Shown here piece after piece: positions 35,181 through 45,135 of a stretch of DNA of 64,000 bases. Source of the DNA: JBIOHP01 sp044449065 (GTDB lineage Bacteria; Bacteroidota; Ignavibacteria; UBA10030; SZUA-254); assembly GCA_044449065.1 (NCBI GenBank), contig JBIOHP010000002.1, forward strand, positions 190,871-254,870, given 5' to 3'. The notes beneath the pieces are model-generated. The model was not told the DNA's origin, did no database searches, and saw nothing but the letters and a program-made list of their open reading frames with translations. How positions within the stretch are numbered: the stretch's first letter is position 1; each line of letters begins with the position of its first letter. Position numbers and translations under genes: made by a program.

Positions 35181-36173
35181 TTATAATTTAAAACTTTGTT
35201 GTTTAATTGCTTCGATAATTCTTCCGGCAACTTCCAGAGCTTTCAATCCGTCGGCGCCCGTGACGACAGGTTCCGCGCCGTTTTGAATAACAGAAATAAA
35301 TGATTCTAATTCATATTTAAGCGCATTGATCTCTTTAATTTCCGGCTGTTCGTAAATGATCTTCCGCTTCGTCGTCCCTGATTCAATTTCGCCTAACATC
35401 ATGGTGGAACGCGTTTGAGGATCATTCGAATCAAGCAGGCGAAAGACTTCTGCCAAACCATCGGAGAAATCGACGGAGATGTAGGCGTCCTTTTGGAACA
35501 TTCGCATTTTACGCATTTTCTTTTGCGAGATACGGCTCGCCGTAACGTTGGCAACGCACCCATTTCCAAATTGCAAGCGGGCGTTCGCTATATCGATGGA
35601 ATCCGATACCACGGAAATGCCGTTCGCCCGAATTTCGCCCACCTCGGATTTCACCAGACTCATGATGATATCGATATCGTGTATCATCAGGTCTAACACG
35701 ACGTCTACATCTGTGCCGCGCGGGTTAAATTGCGCAAGCCGATGCGATTCAACAAACATTGGAGCGAGATTATATTTTTCAAGGGCGAGTAACGCTGGAT
35801 TAAACCGCTCGATATGTCCCACCTGGATTTTGCAATGATGTTTGTTCGCGAGACTCACTAATTCACGAGCTTCCTCGACTGTTGCTGTGATAGGTTTCTC
35901 AATCAGGATGTGGATACCTCGTTGAAGAGCTTTCTTCGCTATTTCATAGTGGGCGCGTGTTGCCGCCGCGATACTGAGGGCTTTAACGTTTGATAGCAGC
36001 TCATCGAGCGATTGAAACGCAGAGCATTGAAACTCCTCTGCCGCTGAACGCATCCGTTCATTATCGATATCGGTAACACCGATGAGTTGAGCGTTTTCTA
36101 TCGAGGAATACATCTTCGCATGAAGCGAGCCCAATCGTCCGACGCCAACAACGCCTACGGGTAATTTATTCAT
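35181..36173 (-). CDS. Gfo/Idh/MocA-family oxidoreductase
   Basis: 330 residues. The Rossmann motif GVVGVGRLGSLHAKMY opens the NAD(P)-binding domain, IEKPITATVEEA is the family EKP motif, and a GFO_IDH_MocA C-terminal beta-sheet domain follows with HDIDIIMSLV. Members of this size often act on nucleotide-linked sugars (for example UDP-GlcNAc 3-dehydrogenases of lipid A synthesis), but the substrate cannot be read here. It is about 50 bp downstream of the nucleotidyltransferase-gene start region and faces the same direction. Confidence 0.85.
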   Translation of the reverse strand: MNKLPVGVVGVGRLGSLHAKMYSSIENAQLIGVTDIDNERMRSAAEEFQCSAFQSLDELLSNVKALSIAAATRAHYEIAKKALQRGIHILIEKPITATVEEARELVSLANKHHCKIQVGHIERFNPALLALEKYNLAPMFVESHRLAQFNPRGTDVDVVLDLMIHDIDIIMSLVKSEVGEIRANGISVVSDSIDIANARLQFGNGCVANVTASRISQKKMRKMRMFQKDAYISVDFSDGLAEVFRLLDSNDPQTRSTMMLGEIESGTTKRKIIYEQPEIKEINALKYELESFISVIQNGAEPVVTGADGLKALEVAGRIIEAIKQQSFKL

Positions 36174-36252
36174 GATCGTTTAATGGTAGTGGTAATGGAT
36201 ATTGCTGAAATTGGGAATCCAAATTCTGTAATTTTGATTCTAATAATTTTAA

Positions 36253-36328
36253 TACGCCCATCCGGTGACCGGCCCGGCTTCGCCGATCTGGTGACCAGCC
36301 CGTTCGGTCAGGCGGGTCGGCTACTACA
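36253..36328. repeat. Dispersed repeat family B, copy 2
   Basis: Contains GGTGACCGGCCCGGCTTCGCC, TGGTGACCAGCCCG and a GGGTCGGCTACTAC end. Same units as copy 3 at 44968. The rest of the 178-bp gap holds nothing I recognise. Confidence 0.7.
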
Positions 36329-36351
36329 CCATTTTATTTTTTGGGATCTGA

Positions 36352-37863
36352 TTACTTCACCTTATATACGGTATAATACATCGGTTGCGGGTGAGCTAAT
36401 TCCAATTGATACATCACCCGCGTAAATACCGGCGTTAAACCCGGATCATTATTCAACGCATTCATATCAGTCGATCGGTGAACAATATATCCGGCATGTT
36501 GCTGCAAGTATAATTTTTCCTGATACATCCGTTCTACCGTATACCCCTTGCGGAAGTATTCGAGAATCGACGGCGAAACCAACCCCGCCGCATCGCAAAT
36601 CGGGCGCTCTGAGTAATATCCGATTGCGCCGACGTCAGCAGCAAAAATTACCGTACCGGGCGGAGTATTTCTGTTGAACCATTTCCCGATGGGTATCAGG
36701 CAGTCATCCATCCCTTGCTCAAAAACCTGGATGCCGGGCTTTACGATGAGATTATACGCGACCTGATTTTGAAGCATAATGAATGCCGAGAGAACCATCA
36801 TTGCTACATACGAGTACCTGCTCCACCGTGATTGGTTAAATATTTTATAGAAATACAAGTACGAAAATATTACTATAAACGGCGTTACGATCAGAAGATA
36901 CCGCGAAATAATGTTCACACCCTTGAGGCAATATAATAGAGAGATCAACACTACCCAGCTCAGGGGAACAAAACTTTGCCTGAACAGGTAAAATCGTTCG
37001 CCCTCTCGTTCTTCATCGCTCTGATCGGTGGATTTTGGACTCATCGCGAGGAACAGTATAGAGAAAACTAAAATAATAACGGAGACCCCGTCGGATAAAA
37101 TCAATGTTCGTCCAAAATCAAAGAATGTGTACCCTGCGTCCACCAGGTCGAAATTGGGATTTGATTTAGCGAACATGGTGTTTGGAAATATAGCGCCGAA
37201 CGTATGATACGCGTACACCATCCAGGGCAGAATCAATGCGATAAATACGATGAGAAATCCCGAAATTAATTTCAATGCCCGCCGCTTATCGACAGAATTA
37301 ATATACACATCGATCATGATGAGGGGCACCAACAGCCATCCTTCGGGACGGACCAGCGTGAAGAGAGCGGTAAAAAAGAGCGAGAGGAAATACTCATTCC
37401 TTATACAAAACCATGCGATAGTCAGCACAAGCAAGACCGCAAAGGAGGTTTCCATGCCCGTACCCGCCCATCGCAGGAACCAGACATTCATGGAAAAGGC
37501 GAGTGTTGCGAATAATGCTACATACCCATCGCGGATAATCTCGAACGTAAGATAATAAAAGAGTGTAAGCGCCCCGCACGCCGCAACAAGATCGAGCGCT
37601 TTTGCCGCTATGTACGGATCAATATTGAATAAATTCGCCGAGGCAATGATCATCATCCATAACACACCGGTAATTCCATACGTCGGTTCGCCATAATTAA
37701 ACGAGAACCCGCCGCCGTGGGCGATATTCTTCGCGAATTGCATGTAGATGTAGGTATCATCGGGAGTGTAGCTGAAATGCAGCGCAGCAGTGATATAAAA
37801 AAACAACACGATCACCGGCAATACGAAAATCGCAAGCCGCTTATCTCTTTCGTCCGGCGTCAA
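36352..37863 (-). CDS. Polytopic membrane protein, GT-C glycosyltransferase-like
   Basis: 503 residues with about ten hydrophobic segments. After the first membrane span comes YTPDDTYIYMQFAKN, an acidic pair in the first extracytoplasmic loop like the metal-binding motif of GT-C enzymes (PMT/ArnT/GT39 fold), followed by HGGGFSFNYGEPTYG. The last 100 residues are soluble. I infer transfer of a sugar from a lipid-linked donor at the membrane, but no specificity is visible. Its start overlaps the stop of the HAD gene by 4 bp (ATGA), implying translational coupling. Confidence 0.7.
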   Translation of the reverse strand: MTPDERDKRLAIFVLPVIVLFFYITAALHFSYTPDDTYIYMQFAKNIAHGGGFSFNYGEPTYGITGVLWMMIIASANLFNIDPYIAAKALDLVAACGALTLFYYLTFEIIRDGYVALFATLAFSMNVWFLRWAGTGMETSFAVLLVLTIAWFCIRNEYFLSLFFTALFTLVRPEGWLLVPLIMIDVYINSVDKRRALKLISGFLIVFIALILPWMVYAYHTFGAIFPNTMFAKSNPNFDLVDAGYTFFDFGRTLILSDGVSVIILVFSILFLAMSPKSTDQSDEEREGERFYLFRQSFVPLSWVVLISLLYCLKGVNIISRYLLIVTPFIVIFSYLYFYKIFNQSRWSRYSYVAMMVLSAFIMLQNQVAYNLIVKPGIQVFEQGMDDCLIPIGKWFNRNTPPGTVIFAADVGAIGYYSERPICDAAGLVSPSILEYFRKGYTVERMYQEKLYLQQHAGYIVHRSTDMNALNNDPGLTPVFTRVMYQLELAHPQPMYYTVYKVK

Positions 37864-38534
37864 ACGGCTTTCACTCCCGTTCCGGTGATCCGGGTTTTTA
37901 TCCAGCGGTCGAAATCTTCAACGTTATGGAAAAGAAAATCGACATCCATTCCCATCACTTTATCTTTCGCGTACGAGTCCCACACAACGGCTGCGACCGG
38001 CACCCCCGCCTCGTGAGCCGCTTTGATATCGGAAACCGCATCGCCAACCATCAACGCGCGTTCCGGCGGCAGATTAAATTTTTCCAGGATTCTTCGGATG
38101 CCCTCCGCCGATGGTTTATGATTGACGACGTCGGATCCCGTAACAATGATATCGAAATATTTTGTAATCCCGATTAAATCGAGTGTGATAAGCGTCGTAC
38201 TTCGCCCCTTGCCGGTAAAAACAGCCAAACGCAATCCATTTGTTTTTAAAAATTCGAGAATCTCTCTGATCCCTGTAAATATTTCTGCTTTGCCGGGGAA
38301 ATGCTTTTCGTAATATGAGATAAAATCCTTCATCGCATTATCAATACGATCCGGTCCCACAAGTCGTTCGATGGCGATTTCCTCGGGCGGTCCGAACATT
38401 GCAACAATTTCTTTAGGCGTGTAGGTCTTTTGGAGGTACTTGCCCGTTACGTGATTAAACGTATCAAAAATAAGAGTATTTGTTTGGGTAAGCGTACCAT
38501 CAATATCGAAGATTACGCAGGAATATCCGTTCAT
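37860..38534 (-). CDS. HAD-superfamily phosphatase, phosphoglycolate-phosphatase-like
   Basis: 224 residues from the ATG at 38534 (MNGYSCVIFDIDGTLTQT). The DxD nucleophile motif is FDIDGTLT, motif II is AVFTGKGRS, motif III includes a lysine near HKPSAEG and motif IV is MVGDAVSDIKAA. An open extension upstream to 38633 has no plausible start context. The 4-bp overlap with the GT-C-like gene downstream suggests a shared pathway, perhaps hydrolysis of a sugar phosphate, but general metabolite repair is also possible. Confidence 0.88.
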   Translation of the reverse strand: MNGYSCVIFDIDGTLTQTNTLIFDTFNHVTGKYLQKTYTPKEIVAMFGPPEEIAIERLVGPDRIDNAMKDFISYYEKHFPGKAEIFTGIREILEFLKTNGLRLAVFTGKGRSTTLITLDLIGITKYFDIIVTGSDVVNHKPSAEGIRRILEKFNLPPERALMVGDAVSDIKAAHEAGVPVAAVVWDSYAKDKVMGMDVDFLFHNVEDFDRWIKTRITGTGVKAV

Positions 38535-38628
38535 AGATATGAAATATAGGAAATACGGGGGGAGATTCAAAACAACGATACAGTTCAAACAATGAAAATT
38601 GCTGTATCGGCAGACTGGAAAATAATAG

Positions 38629-38686
38629 ACCACCCCTTACTCCCCTCCTCGATCGAGGAGGGGAAACCCGCAGGGAGGGGTGGTCG
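38629..38686. repeat. Dispersed repeat family C, copy 3
   Basis: An almost complete palindrome, ACCACCCCTTACTCCCCTCC to GGAGGGGTGGT with an internal CTCGATCGAG dyad. Confidence 0.8.
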
Positions 38687-38744
38687 GGATCACAACGAAA
38701 ATTCAAACGGTCTATTTCGTAAAGAGAAAATCTATCATCAAACA

Positions 38745-38776
38745 CAAAGCCCCGCACCACACGGCGCAGGGCTTTG
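38745..38776 (-). terminator. Rho-independent terminator after the 1495-residue sorting-tail gene
   Basis: CAAAGCCC and GGGCTTTG arms, followed on the minus strand by TGTTTG; 24 bp past the stop at 38801. Confidence 0.65.
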
Positions 38777-38800
38777 AATAACCATGATTCTGAAACGATT

Positions 38801-41800
38801 TTACTTCAACAATATGAGTTTCTTCGTTTGTGTAAATGAACCCGCCTGAATGCGGTAGAAATACATTCCGCTCGGCACGGATAAGCCGGCAGAATTAACG
38901 GAACGCCAGCTTACGTTTTTATAACCCGCGGATTGCATCTCATCCACCAGCGTAACCACTTCCTGCCCCAATACGTCGTAAATCTTTAGGGTAACTCTTG
39001 TATCGGTGGGAAGCGCGTACCGGATATTAGTCGTCGGATTAAACGGATTCGGGTAATTCTGTTCAAGCGCGAACTGCGCAGGCAGGGCAACCGCGGTACC
39101 CTTCAACCTCACGCTCATATTAGCCGGCTGCCGGTTAAGCGTGTACTCACCTGAACCGATCAAGGGAATATCGTTATCATTGATTCTCAGCCATGAAGCG
39201 CTGCCGGTATTTGTTACGTTCCATTGAATGTCGACCGGATACATTGCGGAAGAAATCTCCATTGGAAATTCCTGCGTAGCTCCATCGGTAACAAATTCGG
39301 CGTACCTTCCGGTGCTAAACCGCGCGTCGAAGATACCTTTGGGGGGAACCGGCGGCAGCTCATACATATCTTTCCCCATTTCGTTGGGGTTGGGCTGATT
39401 GCCGAAGTAGAGCGTTTGCGCGTTATTTTTTGAATCCGTCATCGTCACAGAATTTAAACTACTCAGGACAGCAAGGAGCGGGTTTTTTTGCGGCTTCGGT
39501 TTTGCGAAGACAGAATGCAACACTATCTGACCCGCCGAATCGACCTTCAACCAGTAACCGCCGCCGGGCGTGACAGTATCTGTCCGCGCGTATCCATGCC
39601 CGAATCCGAATACCGGGCTTACAACATGCGTTCCGATAGGCGTGATGGTTGATCCGAGCGCCGGCGTGGTGATTGAACCGATCAGATTCCAGCTTTTCGC
39701 CACCGTGAATGTATCCGACATGCCGAGAAGTCCGGATATCGTATCCGTGCCCACTCCGCCATACCGCAGCCAGTATCCTTTTCCATAGGACAACGTGTCA
39801 TTGGCGTTGTAGGTACTATTAGCCCACTCAAAGGCGCTCGAAATTGCATCCGTGAACAGCACAGTTTTTCGCAGGTCGGGCACCGTGATCGGGACGGAAA
39901 CAAGATTCCAGTTGAGCAGATGCGCGTAGTTTACCTTTGCGGGCGTATAGGCCGATCCGCTCAGGAGCACTGCCCCATATTTCTTCACCGAATCGAATTC
40001 GATATCAGCGGCGGCAGGTTTGGCTCCATATTTTGCGGGATTAAACGTCACGATAAAGCGCATGCTGTCGCCGACGTTGATTGATCCGCTCGTGGTGTTT
40101 ACCGTATACGATGTCGGGTCGTCCACTATGACGTTTGAAAAAGTCAATGTCTTGGATCCATTGTTATGAATCCACAACGTGTCCGTTTTCGTATCGAAGG
40201 TGGAAATGAGTCCATAATCCAGCTTTCCGTAGAGAGTATCGGGTATAAGCGCAAGCGATTGCACCAAGGGCGAACCGACGGACCCAATGATTGTGCCAAC
40301 TCCCGTCGAGGTATCTATTTTTATAAGATTACCGATAGTGACGTTTGAACCCGAAAGCCCGTATAACTCTCCTCTTCCATCAAAGATAATATCCTGGGTC
40401 GCCACGCCCGTGCCGGTTTGTCCGATCAGGGTGGCGGCGCCGGTATTGACATTCACCTTGTACACGGCGTCAATTAATATGCCTCCTTTAGGGGTCGCCC
40501 ATAACTCGCCGGTGACCGGGTTAAAATCCATCCCGGCAATTGCAAATGGACATTGAGAAACTTGAGTCCACGCGCCGGTATTAATATTGACCCGATATAT
40601 TTTCCCTGCGCCATTGCCCAGATAGCACGTATCTTTCCTGAATGCCATCCCTTTGACTGCGGGGATGCCGGGAGACGCCAGCGTCGCGATAACATTCGCA
40701 TCGCCAAACACCGCGCTGATCTTCACAATAGACGACGGGGTAACAATTCCCACCCAGAGACCGCTGACGGGATCGATGCGCGAGCTGACAACCTTATCAT
40801 ATCCGCAGGAACCGATTAACGATCCCGCGCCCGTTCTCCGATCCACGGTATAAACGTTCCCCTGATTTCCGGTTGTCGCGTATAAAACCCCGCGCACAGG
40901 ATAGCTTGTGGAAAACGAAGTCCCCGTCACCTTGATTTTCGATCTCGGTTGGAGCGGATCGTTGCTCGTAATGATAATTGAATCGATATTTCGTAAGAGG
41001 GTCTTGGGGGTAAAGCAAATTTCCAATCTAACCGATCCAAGCGCCGGAATGATAAATGGATTATCGATATTCGCGTCGGGGCTGTATACCAAATAATTCG
41101 AATCACGCACGACTGACGAAACCGATAGATCGGACGCTCCAAGATTGCTGAGGGTTACCTCAACCGTATCGCTTCTTGCAGAATCCACTTGAAGTTTTGG
41201 AAACGGAAGGTACGAATGATCGACTGAGATCATGGGATTTACTCCAGGCACAGATGTGAGCTTCCCGATCTGGGTGCCCCAGGAATTTCCCGTGCCGGTA
41301 AATTCACCGTGATACCAGATATGCAGTGAATCGGTGGGATCAAGACCTGTGCCGTTGTAATCGCCCCAGCGATTGCGCGGATACGATGAGCTATAGGTAG
41401 AATAATAATCCTGTCCTTCCTTCAGCGGTGTGCTGGGCGCTAACCCCGGCGGATCGGACTCGCGCCTGCCGGTAAAAAATGCTCCCGCGTATGATTGGGC
41501 GCCGCTCTCGCTATAGCCAATGATAAGATCGTGATCCTTATTTACCATTATAGATGGATAAAAACGATCATAACCTTTTTTTCCGAGAGAAACATCTTCG
41601 AGCACGGTATGCGTGAATGGATTTATCCTCAAATAACTAATAGCTCCGGATTGACCATCAGGAGTTGAAACCGCGTGAGCCATCCACAACGAACTGTCAC
41701 GGTAAATCACGTCGGAGGGAATATCATTTCTGACATTTTCGAGAGCGGGACCGCCCCCCCACTGCCGTATCGGCGGTGGAGGTAAATATTGCGTAACCGG

Positions 41801-43288
41801 AATGTTAAGTCCGGTAATCGAGGGCGTCCCGATGGGATCGTCAATCGTCCATAGTGTTATAAAGTTATTGAGTGCATACGGTCCCGCGCTCATCATAAAA
41901 CTTTTCCCCGGCGTACCCCAGGAGACGAACGGTTTCAGATGATCAATGCTGTTTGTGCCGTTATCCGGATCTTTGAATCCATAAAAGTAGGTAATGGTTA
42001 AAGAATCGGCGTTGGTTCTATATAACTGGGACTTCGGAATAATCATCGCAAGATTATACGACAAGCCGGGATTGAACACACGGGTCTGTATATATAACGC
42101 CTTATCATCGAACCCGAACGTGGCTTGATCGTTAAACGCACCCGAAGCGCCAATCGGAGTGAGAAGGGCGCCTAAAGAAATCGCCCAATTATACCACACG
42201 CCGATTGGATTGTCAGAATCGCAGACAGAAATATAGAGAAAATTCGGCGTCTCGGTGCTGATTCCTCCCATGATCCAATGGCGCGCGTAATGATCATATA
42301 GAACTTGAGGATCGCTGAAGCCGGAAGGAGTGTGTACATGCGTATACCATGAATTGAGATCAATTGTTTGGACCACCGTATCATTGTTCTTATTAAATAT
42401 CCCCATAGTTGAATTAACCATCGCAATGACGTGATTTGGTCCCACAGCCATGATAGGATCTGGCGGGGCATAGCCGGTTGATGCTAATCCCAGGAAATTT
42501 TGTTCGGCATGGGGAGGCGTTATGGGCGAACTCACAGCAGCGCCTGTCCGGTCTTCCATATAATTTGCTCCAAGAGGCGCGAGCGCTTGTACCATATTCG
42601 CGGGGGGAGGAAGAAGCGGAGGCATAGGATTTTCAGCCGCTTCCCGCAACTCGTTTTCACCCACTTTCGCCAACGGCAAATTGATAAATCCACTGGTGTA
42701 GATCGGAGTTCCACCGCGAGCTATTCCAACAACCGGTCCGCGCACCGCGATAATCGGTCCTGAGTGATCTATTTTAAACGCCAAACCGCCGCCGGTGGGT
42801 TTTCCGCCGGATGGACCGCCGCCGTTCCACTCGCCAACAAAGATTGTATACGTAACGCCTTTCGTTACCTGGTAAATAATCTGTGCCTGGCGTATGACGC
42901 CCGGGTTGATATCATCGTTGCAGGCAACCTGAATTAAAGCTCCGCAGGCGCCGGTAAACAACCCGAGTGTCGTATCATACACGGAATCGGCAGGGGTTGC
43001 AGGCGTGCTGCCGGCTGTAGAGATTGAGATGAATTCCGTGCTATCGGCGGTGTACTGGAACCACACAGATTTGCCGTCCCCCGTTCCGGAAACGCACGAC
43101 AACACCGGATCTGCCGGATCTGCGGTGGCGCTGGTGGTATTTTCATAAATTGAATCAGGCAGTGAAGGAATTACAGTGGCATGATTGCAGGAATCATTTG
43201 GCACCGATGCCTGTCCGGTGGTTGTCCCCAGCATAAAACATAACGCGATAAATATTGAAAAGTAAAAAACAGTAGAAAGATGTTTCAT
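38801..43288 (-). CDS. Very large secreted multidomain protein with type IX sorting tail
   Basis: 1495 residues with a signal peptide (FYFSIFIALCFMLGTTTGQA). Domains in order, as read by eye: a pre-peptidase-C-like beta domain about 30-180; a beta-propeller-like region about 260-680; an ASH-type choice-of-anchor-D domain near 700-790; a second propeller-like region about 800-1030; a second anchor-D domain about 1040-1130; a W-N-L repeat part about 1135-1290 (NWNLVSVPI, KSWNLIGSI), then the sorting tail from about 1410 (LEQNYPNPFNPTTNIRYAL). It is probably a surface or released protein of adhesive or binding type. The gene has a consensus promoter in the 43.4-kb intergenic gap. Confidence 0.85.
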   Translation of the reverse strand: MKHLSTVFYFSIFIALCFMLGTTTGQASVPNDSCNHATVIPSLPDSIYENTTSATADPADPVLSCVSGTGDGKSVWFQYTADSTEFISISTAGSTPATPADSVYDTTLGLFTGACGALIQVACNDDINPGVIRQAQIIYQVTKGVTYTIFVGEWNGGGPSGGKPTGGGLAFKIDHSGPIIAVRGPVVGIARGGTPIYTSGFINLPLAKVGENELREAAENPMPPLLPPPANMVQALAPLGANYMEDRTGAAVSSPITPPHAEQNFLGLASTGYAPPDPIMAVGPNHVIAMVNSTMGIFNKNNDTVVQTIDLNSWYTHVHTPSGFSDPQVLYDHYARHWIMGGISTETPNFLYISVCDSDNPIGVWYNWAISLGALLTPIGASGAFNDQATFGFDDKALYIQTRVFNPGLSYNLAMIIPKSQLYRTNADSLTITYFYGFKDPDNGTNSIDHLKPFVSWGTPGKSFMMSAGPYALNNFITLWTIDDPIGTPSITGLNIPVTQYLPPPPIRQWGGGPALENVRNDIPSDVIYRDSSLWMAHAVSTPDGQSGAISYLRINPFTHTVLEDVSLGKKGYDRFYPSIMVNKDHDLIIGYSESGAQSYAGAFFTGRRESDPPGLAPSTPLKEGQDYYSTYSSSYPRNRWGDYNGTGLDPTDSLHIWYHGEFTGTGNSWGTQIGKLTSVPGVNPMISVDHSYLPFPKLQVDSARSDTVEVTLSNLGASDLSVSSVVRDSNYLVYSPDANIDNPFIIPALGSVRLEICFTPKTLLRNIDSIIITSNDPLQPRSKIKVTGTSFSTSYPVRGVLYATTGNQGNVYTVDRRTGAGSLIGSCGYDKVVSSRIDPVSGLWVGIVTPSSIVKISAVFGDANVIATLASPGIPAVKGMAFRKDTCYLGNGAGKIYRVNINTGAWTQVSQCPFAIAGMDFNPVTGELWATPKGGILIDAVYKVNVNTGAATLIGQTGTGVATQDIIFDGRGELYGLSGSNVTIGNLIKIDTSTGVGTIIGSVGSPLVQSLALIPDTLYGKLDYGLISTFDTKTDTLWIHNNGSKTLTFSNVIVDDPTSYTVNTTSGSINVGDSMRFIVTFNPAKYGAKPAAADIEFDSVKKYGAVLLSGSAYTPAKVNYAHLLNWNLVSVPITVPDLRKTVLFTDAISSAFEWANSTYNANDTLSYGKGYWLRYGGVGTDTISGLLGMSDTFTVAKSWNLIGSITTPALGSTITPIGTHVVSPVFGFGHGYARTDTVTPGGGYWLKVDSAGQIVLHSVFAKPKPQKNPLLAVLSSLNSVTMTDSKNNAQTLYFGNQPNPNEMGKDMYELPPVPPKGIFDARFSTGRYAEFVTDGATQEFPMEISSAMYPVDIQWNVTNTGSASWLRINDNDIPLIGSGEYTLNRQPANMSVRLKGTAVALPAQFALEQNYPNPFNPTTNIRYALPTDTRVTLKIYDVLGQEVVTLVDEMQSAGYKNVSWRSVNSAGLSVPSGMYFYRIQAGSFTQTKKLILLK

Positions 43289-43448
43289 AGTATTCCTTTT
43301 AAATTTGTAATGTATAGGGGAACGTTGATGATCTTAATCAATAACCTGGGTTTATTTATAGAATTAAAAATTTTATGGAAAATGAGAACACCGCGCTTAT
43401 TAAAGAAAAAACCGGATTTGCGTGAAAATTAATTAAAATCTGTTTTAA

Positions 43449-43477
43449 AATATAAAATTTCCCTGTCAAAATGTCAA
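43449..43477 (-). promoter_or_regulatory. Consensus promoter for the 1495-residue sorting-tail gene
   Basis: On the minus strand TTGACA, 17 bp, TATATT, giving a start near 43442 and a leader of about 150 nt. The 348-bp A/T-rich gap 43289-43636 is a divergent promoter region and holds no gene I can support. Confidence 0.7.
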
Positions 43478-43548
43478 TAGGAATGGCTAAAATATTCTAA
43501 AAATTAATGTATGCTATGCCAACGGCGTCTGCCAAGTCCGTGAACTCG

Positions 43549-43577
43549 TTTTCTTTCTTGGCTTTTTTTTGTATATT
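43549..43577 (+). promoter_or_regulatory. Possible promoter for fbaB
   Basis: TTTTCT, 17 bp, TATATT, with a T-rich stretch ending TTTG before the -10. The same -35/-10 pair and spacing precede ogt at 45082. Confidence 0.4.
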
Positions 43578-43636
43578 TAAAGGTTATTTAAGCGACAAAC
43601 ACTAGATTACTCTTCAATAAATGATAAAGGCATATC

Positions 43637-44692
43637 ATGACTCTCAATGACATAGAAAAAGCATTAGGCACTGAAGCAAAATCACTTCTTGGTCATACCT
43701 GCAAAGGAATACCGAAAGAGATGATCCATGTCCCCGGACCGGGGTACGTCGATCAATATTATACGCTCTCCGATAGACCCGCGCCCGTCCTGCGCAGTTT
43801 AGCGTGGATGATCCATAACGGTCGGCTGGCGCATACGGGGTACGTCTCTATATTACCCGTTGACCAGGGCATTGAGCACTCGGCAGGCGCGTCGTTCGCG
43901 CCGAACCCGATCTATTTCGATCCTGAAAACATCGTTAAGCTCGCCATCGAAGGCGGGTGCAATGCAGTGGCGTCTACCCTCGGGGTATTGGGATCGGTAT
44001 CGAGAAAATATGCGCATAAAATTCCCTTTATCCTGAAAATTAACCATAACGAATTTCTCTCCTATCCCAACACGTACGATCAGATTTTATTCGGAAGCGT
44101 GGAACAGGCGTTTGAGATGGGCGCTGTCGCCGTCGGCGCAACAATTTATTTTGGTTCTGAAGAATCGAAGCGGCAGATTCAAGAAATATCAGCGGCATTC
44201 GAGCACGCGCATTCGCTCGGCATGGCTACGATCCTTTGGTGTTATCTCCGCAACGCGGCATTTAAAACCGCCGAGAAAGATTACCATGTTTCCGCGGACC
44301 TCACCGGTCAGGCAAACCATCTCGGCGTTACAATCGAAGCGGATATTATCAAACAGAAACTTCCGGAAAATAATGGCGGTTACAACGCGTTCAAATTCGG
44401 CAAGACCAGCAAGAAAGTGTATTCCGAACTCACCACCGATAATCCTATCGACCTGTGCCGCTACCAGGTGGCGAACTGTTACATGGGACGAGTCGGGTTA
44501 ATTAACTCCGGCGGCGCTTCGGGCGAAAACGATTTTAACGAAGCTGTGAGAACCGCCGTCATCAACAAACGCGCAGGTGGCATGGGATTGATCTCGGGAC
44601 GCAAGGCGTTCCAGCGTCCAATGGCTGAGGGAATAAAGATTTTGAACGCAATACAGGATGTGTACCTGTGTAAAGATGTAACCGTGGCGTAG
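43637..44692 (+). CDS. fbaB: Class I fructose-bisphosphate aldolase (FbaB / DhnA type)
   Basis: Schiff-base aldolase of glycolysis and gluconeogenesis, cleaving fructose 1,6-bisphosphate. 351 residues, the usual length for the FbaB group. Family stretches are SILPVDQGIEHSAGASF near 74, ATLGVLGSVS, EADIIKQKLPENNGG (its lysine is the likely Schiff-base residue by comparison with E. coli FbaB), and the phosphate-binding GLINSGGASG and MGLISGRKAFQRP near the end. A GATAAAGG ribosome region precedes the ATG. It stands alone with its own promoter. Confidence 0.93.
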   Translation: MTLNDIEKALGTEAKSLLGHTCKGIPKEMIHVPGPGYVDQYYTLSDRPAPVLRSLAWMIHNGRLAHTGYVSILPVDQGIEHSAGASFAPNPIYFDPENIVKLAIEGGCNAVASTLGVLGSVSRKYAHKIPFILKINHNEFLSYPNTYDQILFGSVEQAFEMGAVAVGATIYFGSEESKRQIQEISAAFEHAHSLGMATILWCYLRNAAFKTAEKDYHVSADLTGQANHLGVTIEADIIKQKLPENNGGYNAFKFGKTSKKVYSELTTDNPIDLCRYQVANCYMGRVGLINSGGASGENDFNEAVRTAVINKRAGGMGLISGRKAFQRPMAEGIKILNAIQDVYLCKDVTVA

Positions 44693-44761
44693 ATATCCTC
44701 GTATAACAAAGGAAGCGCACTAATTTTACTACTTCATTCATTAATCATATAAGGAATGATC

Positions 44762-44944
44762 ATGATGGCAGTACCATATTCGTTGTCGTGGATTTTGCTT
44801 TCTCTTATCGTGGGCATATGGAATCATGAACGCGGTAATTAATTCTGGACCGGTTTTTTAGGATCGATGATTCTCTCGCCATTAATTGGGGCATGGGTTG
44901 TGGGCGTGACGAAGAAAAATCTTGTTACACCAGCGCAGCAATAA
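44762..44944 (+). pseudogene. Small two-helix membrane protein gene with an in-frame stop
   Basis: Reads MAVPYSLSWILLSLIVGIW from the ATG at 44762/44765, then a TAA at 44840, then continues in frame as FWTGFLGSMILSPLIGAW to a second stop at 44942. Joined, this is a 60-residue protein with two hydrophobic helices and a short basic tail, like small FW-x-x-F membrane proteins of this phylum. A single substitution explains the break. A real mutation, a sequencing error or a short functional 26-residue product are all possible. AAGGA precedes the ATG at good spacing. Confidence 0.6.
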
Positions 44945-44967
44945 ATCAAGAAAATAATAAACAACGT

Positions 44968-45066
44968 GTAGTAGCCGGTCACCGACCGGCGAACGTTAGG
45001 TTATAAGTGATATCGCCGATCTGGTGACCAGCCCGACTTCGTCGTTCAGGCGGGTCGGCTACTACA
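44968..45066. repeat. Dispersed repeat family B, copy 3
   Basis: Begins GTAGTAGCCGGTCACCG and ends GGGTCGGCTACTAC, so its outer ends are inverted. The interior holds CGCCGATCTGGTGACCAGC, shared with copy 2 at 36253. Confidence 0.8.
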
Positions 45067-45081
45067 AAAAATTCACTTTAA

Positions 45082-45110
45082 TTTTCTTTTATCCCGTCGT
45101 TCCGTATATT
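45082..45110 (+). promoter_or_regulatory. Possible promoter for ogt
   Basis: TTTTCT, 17 bp, TATATT, about 26 bp before the ATG. The same pair precedes fbaB. Confidence 0.45.
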
Positions 45111-45135
45111 GAGAGGCACATAGTATTAATTCACA

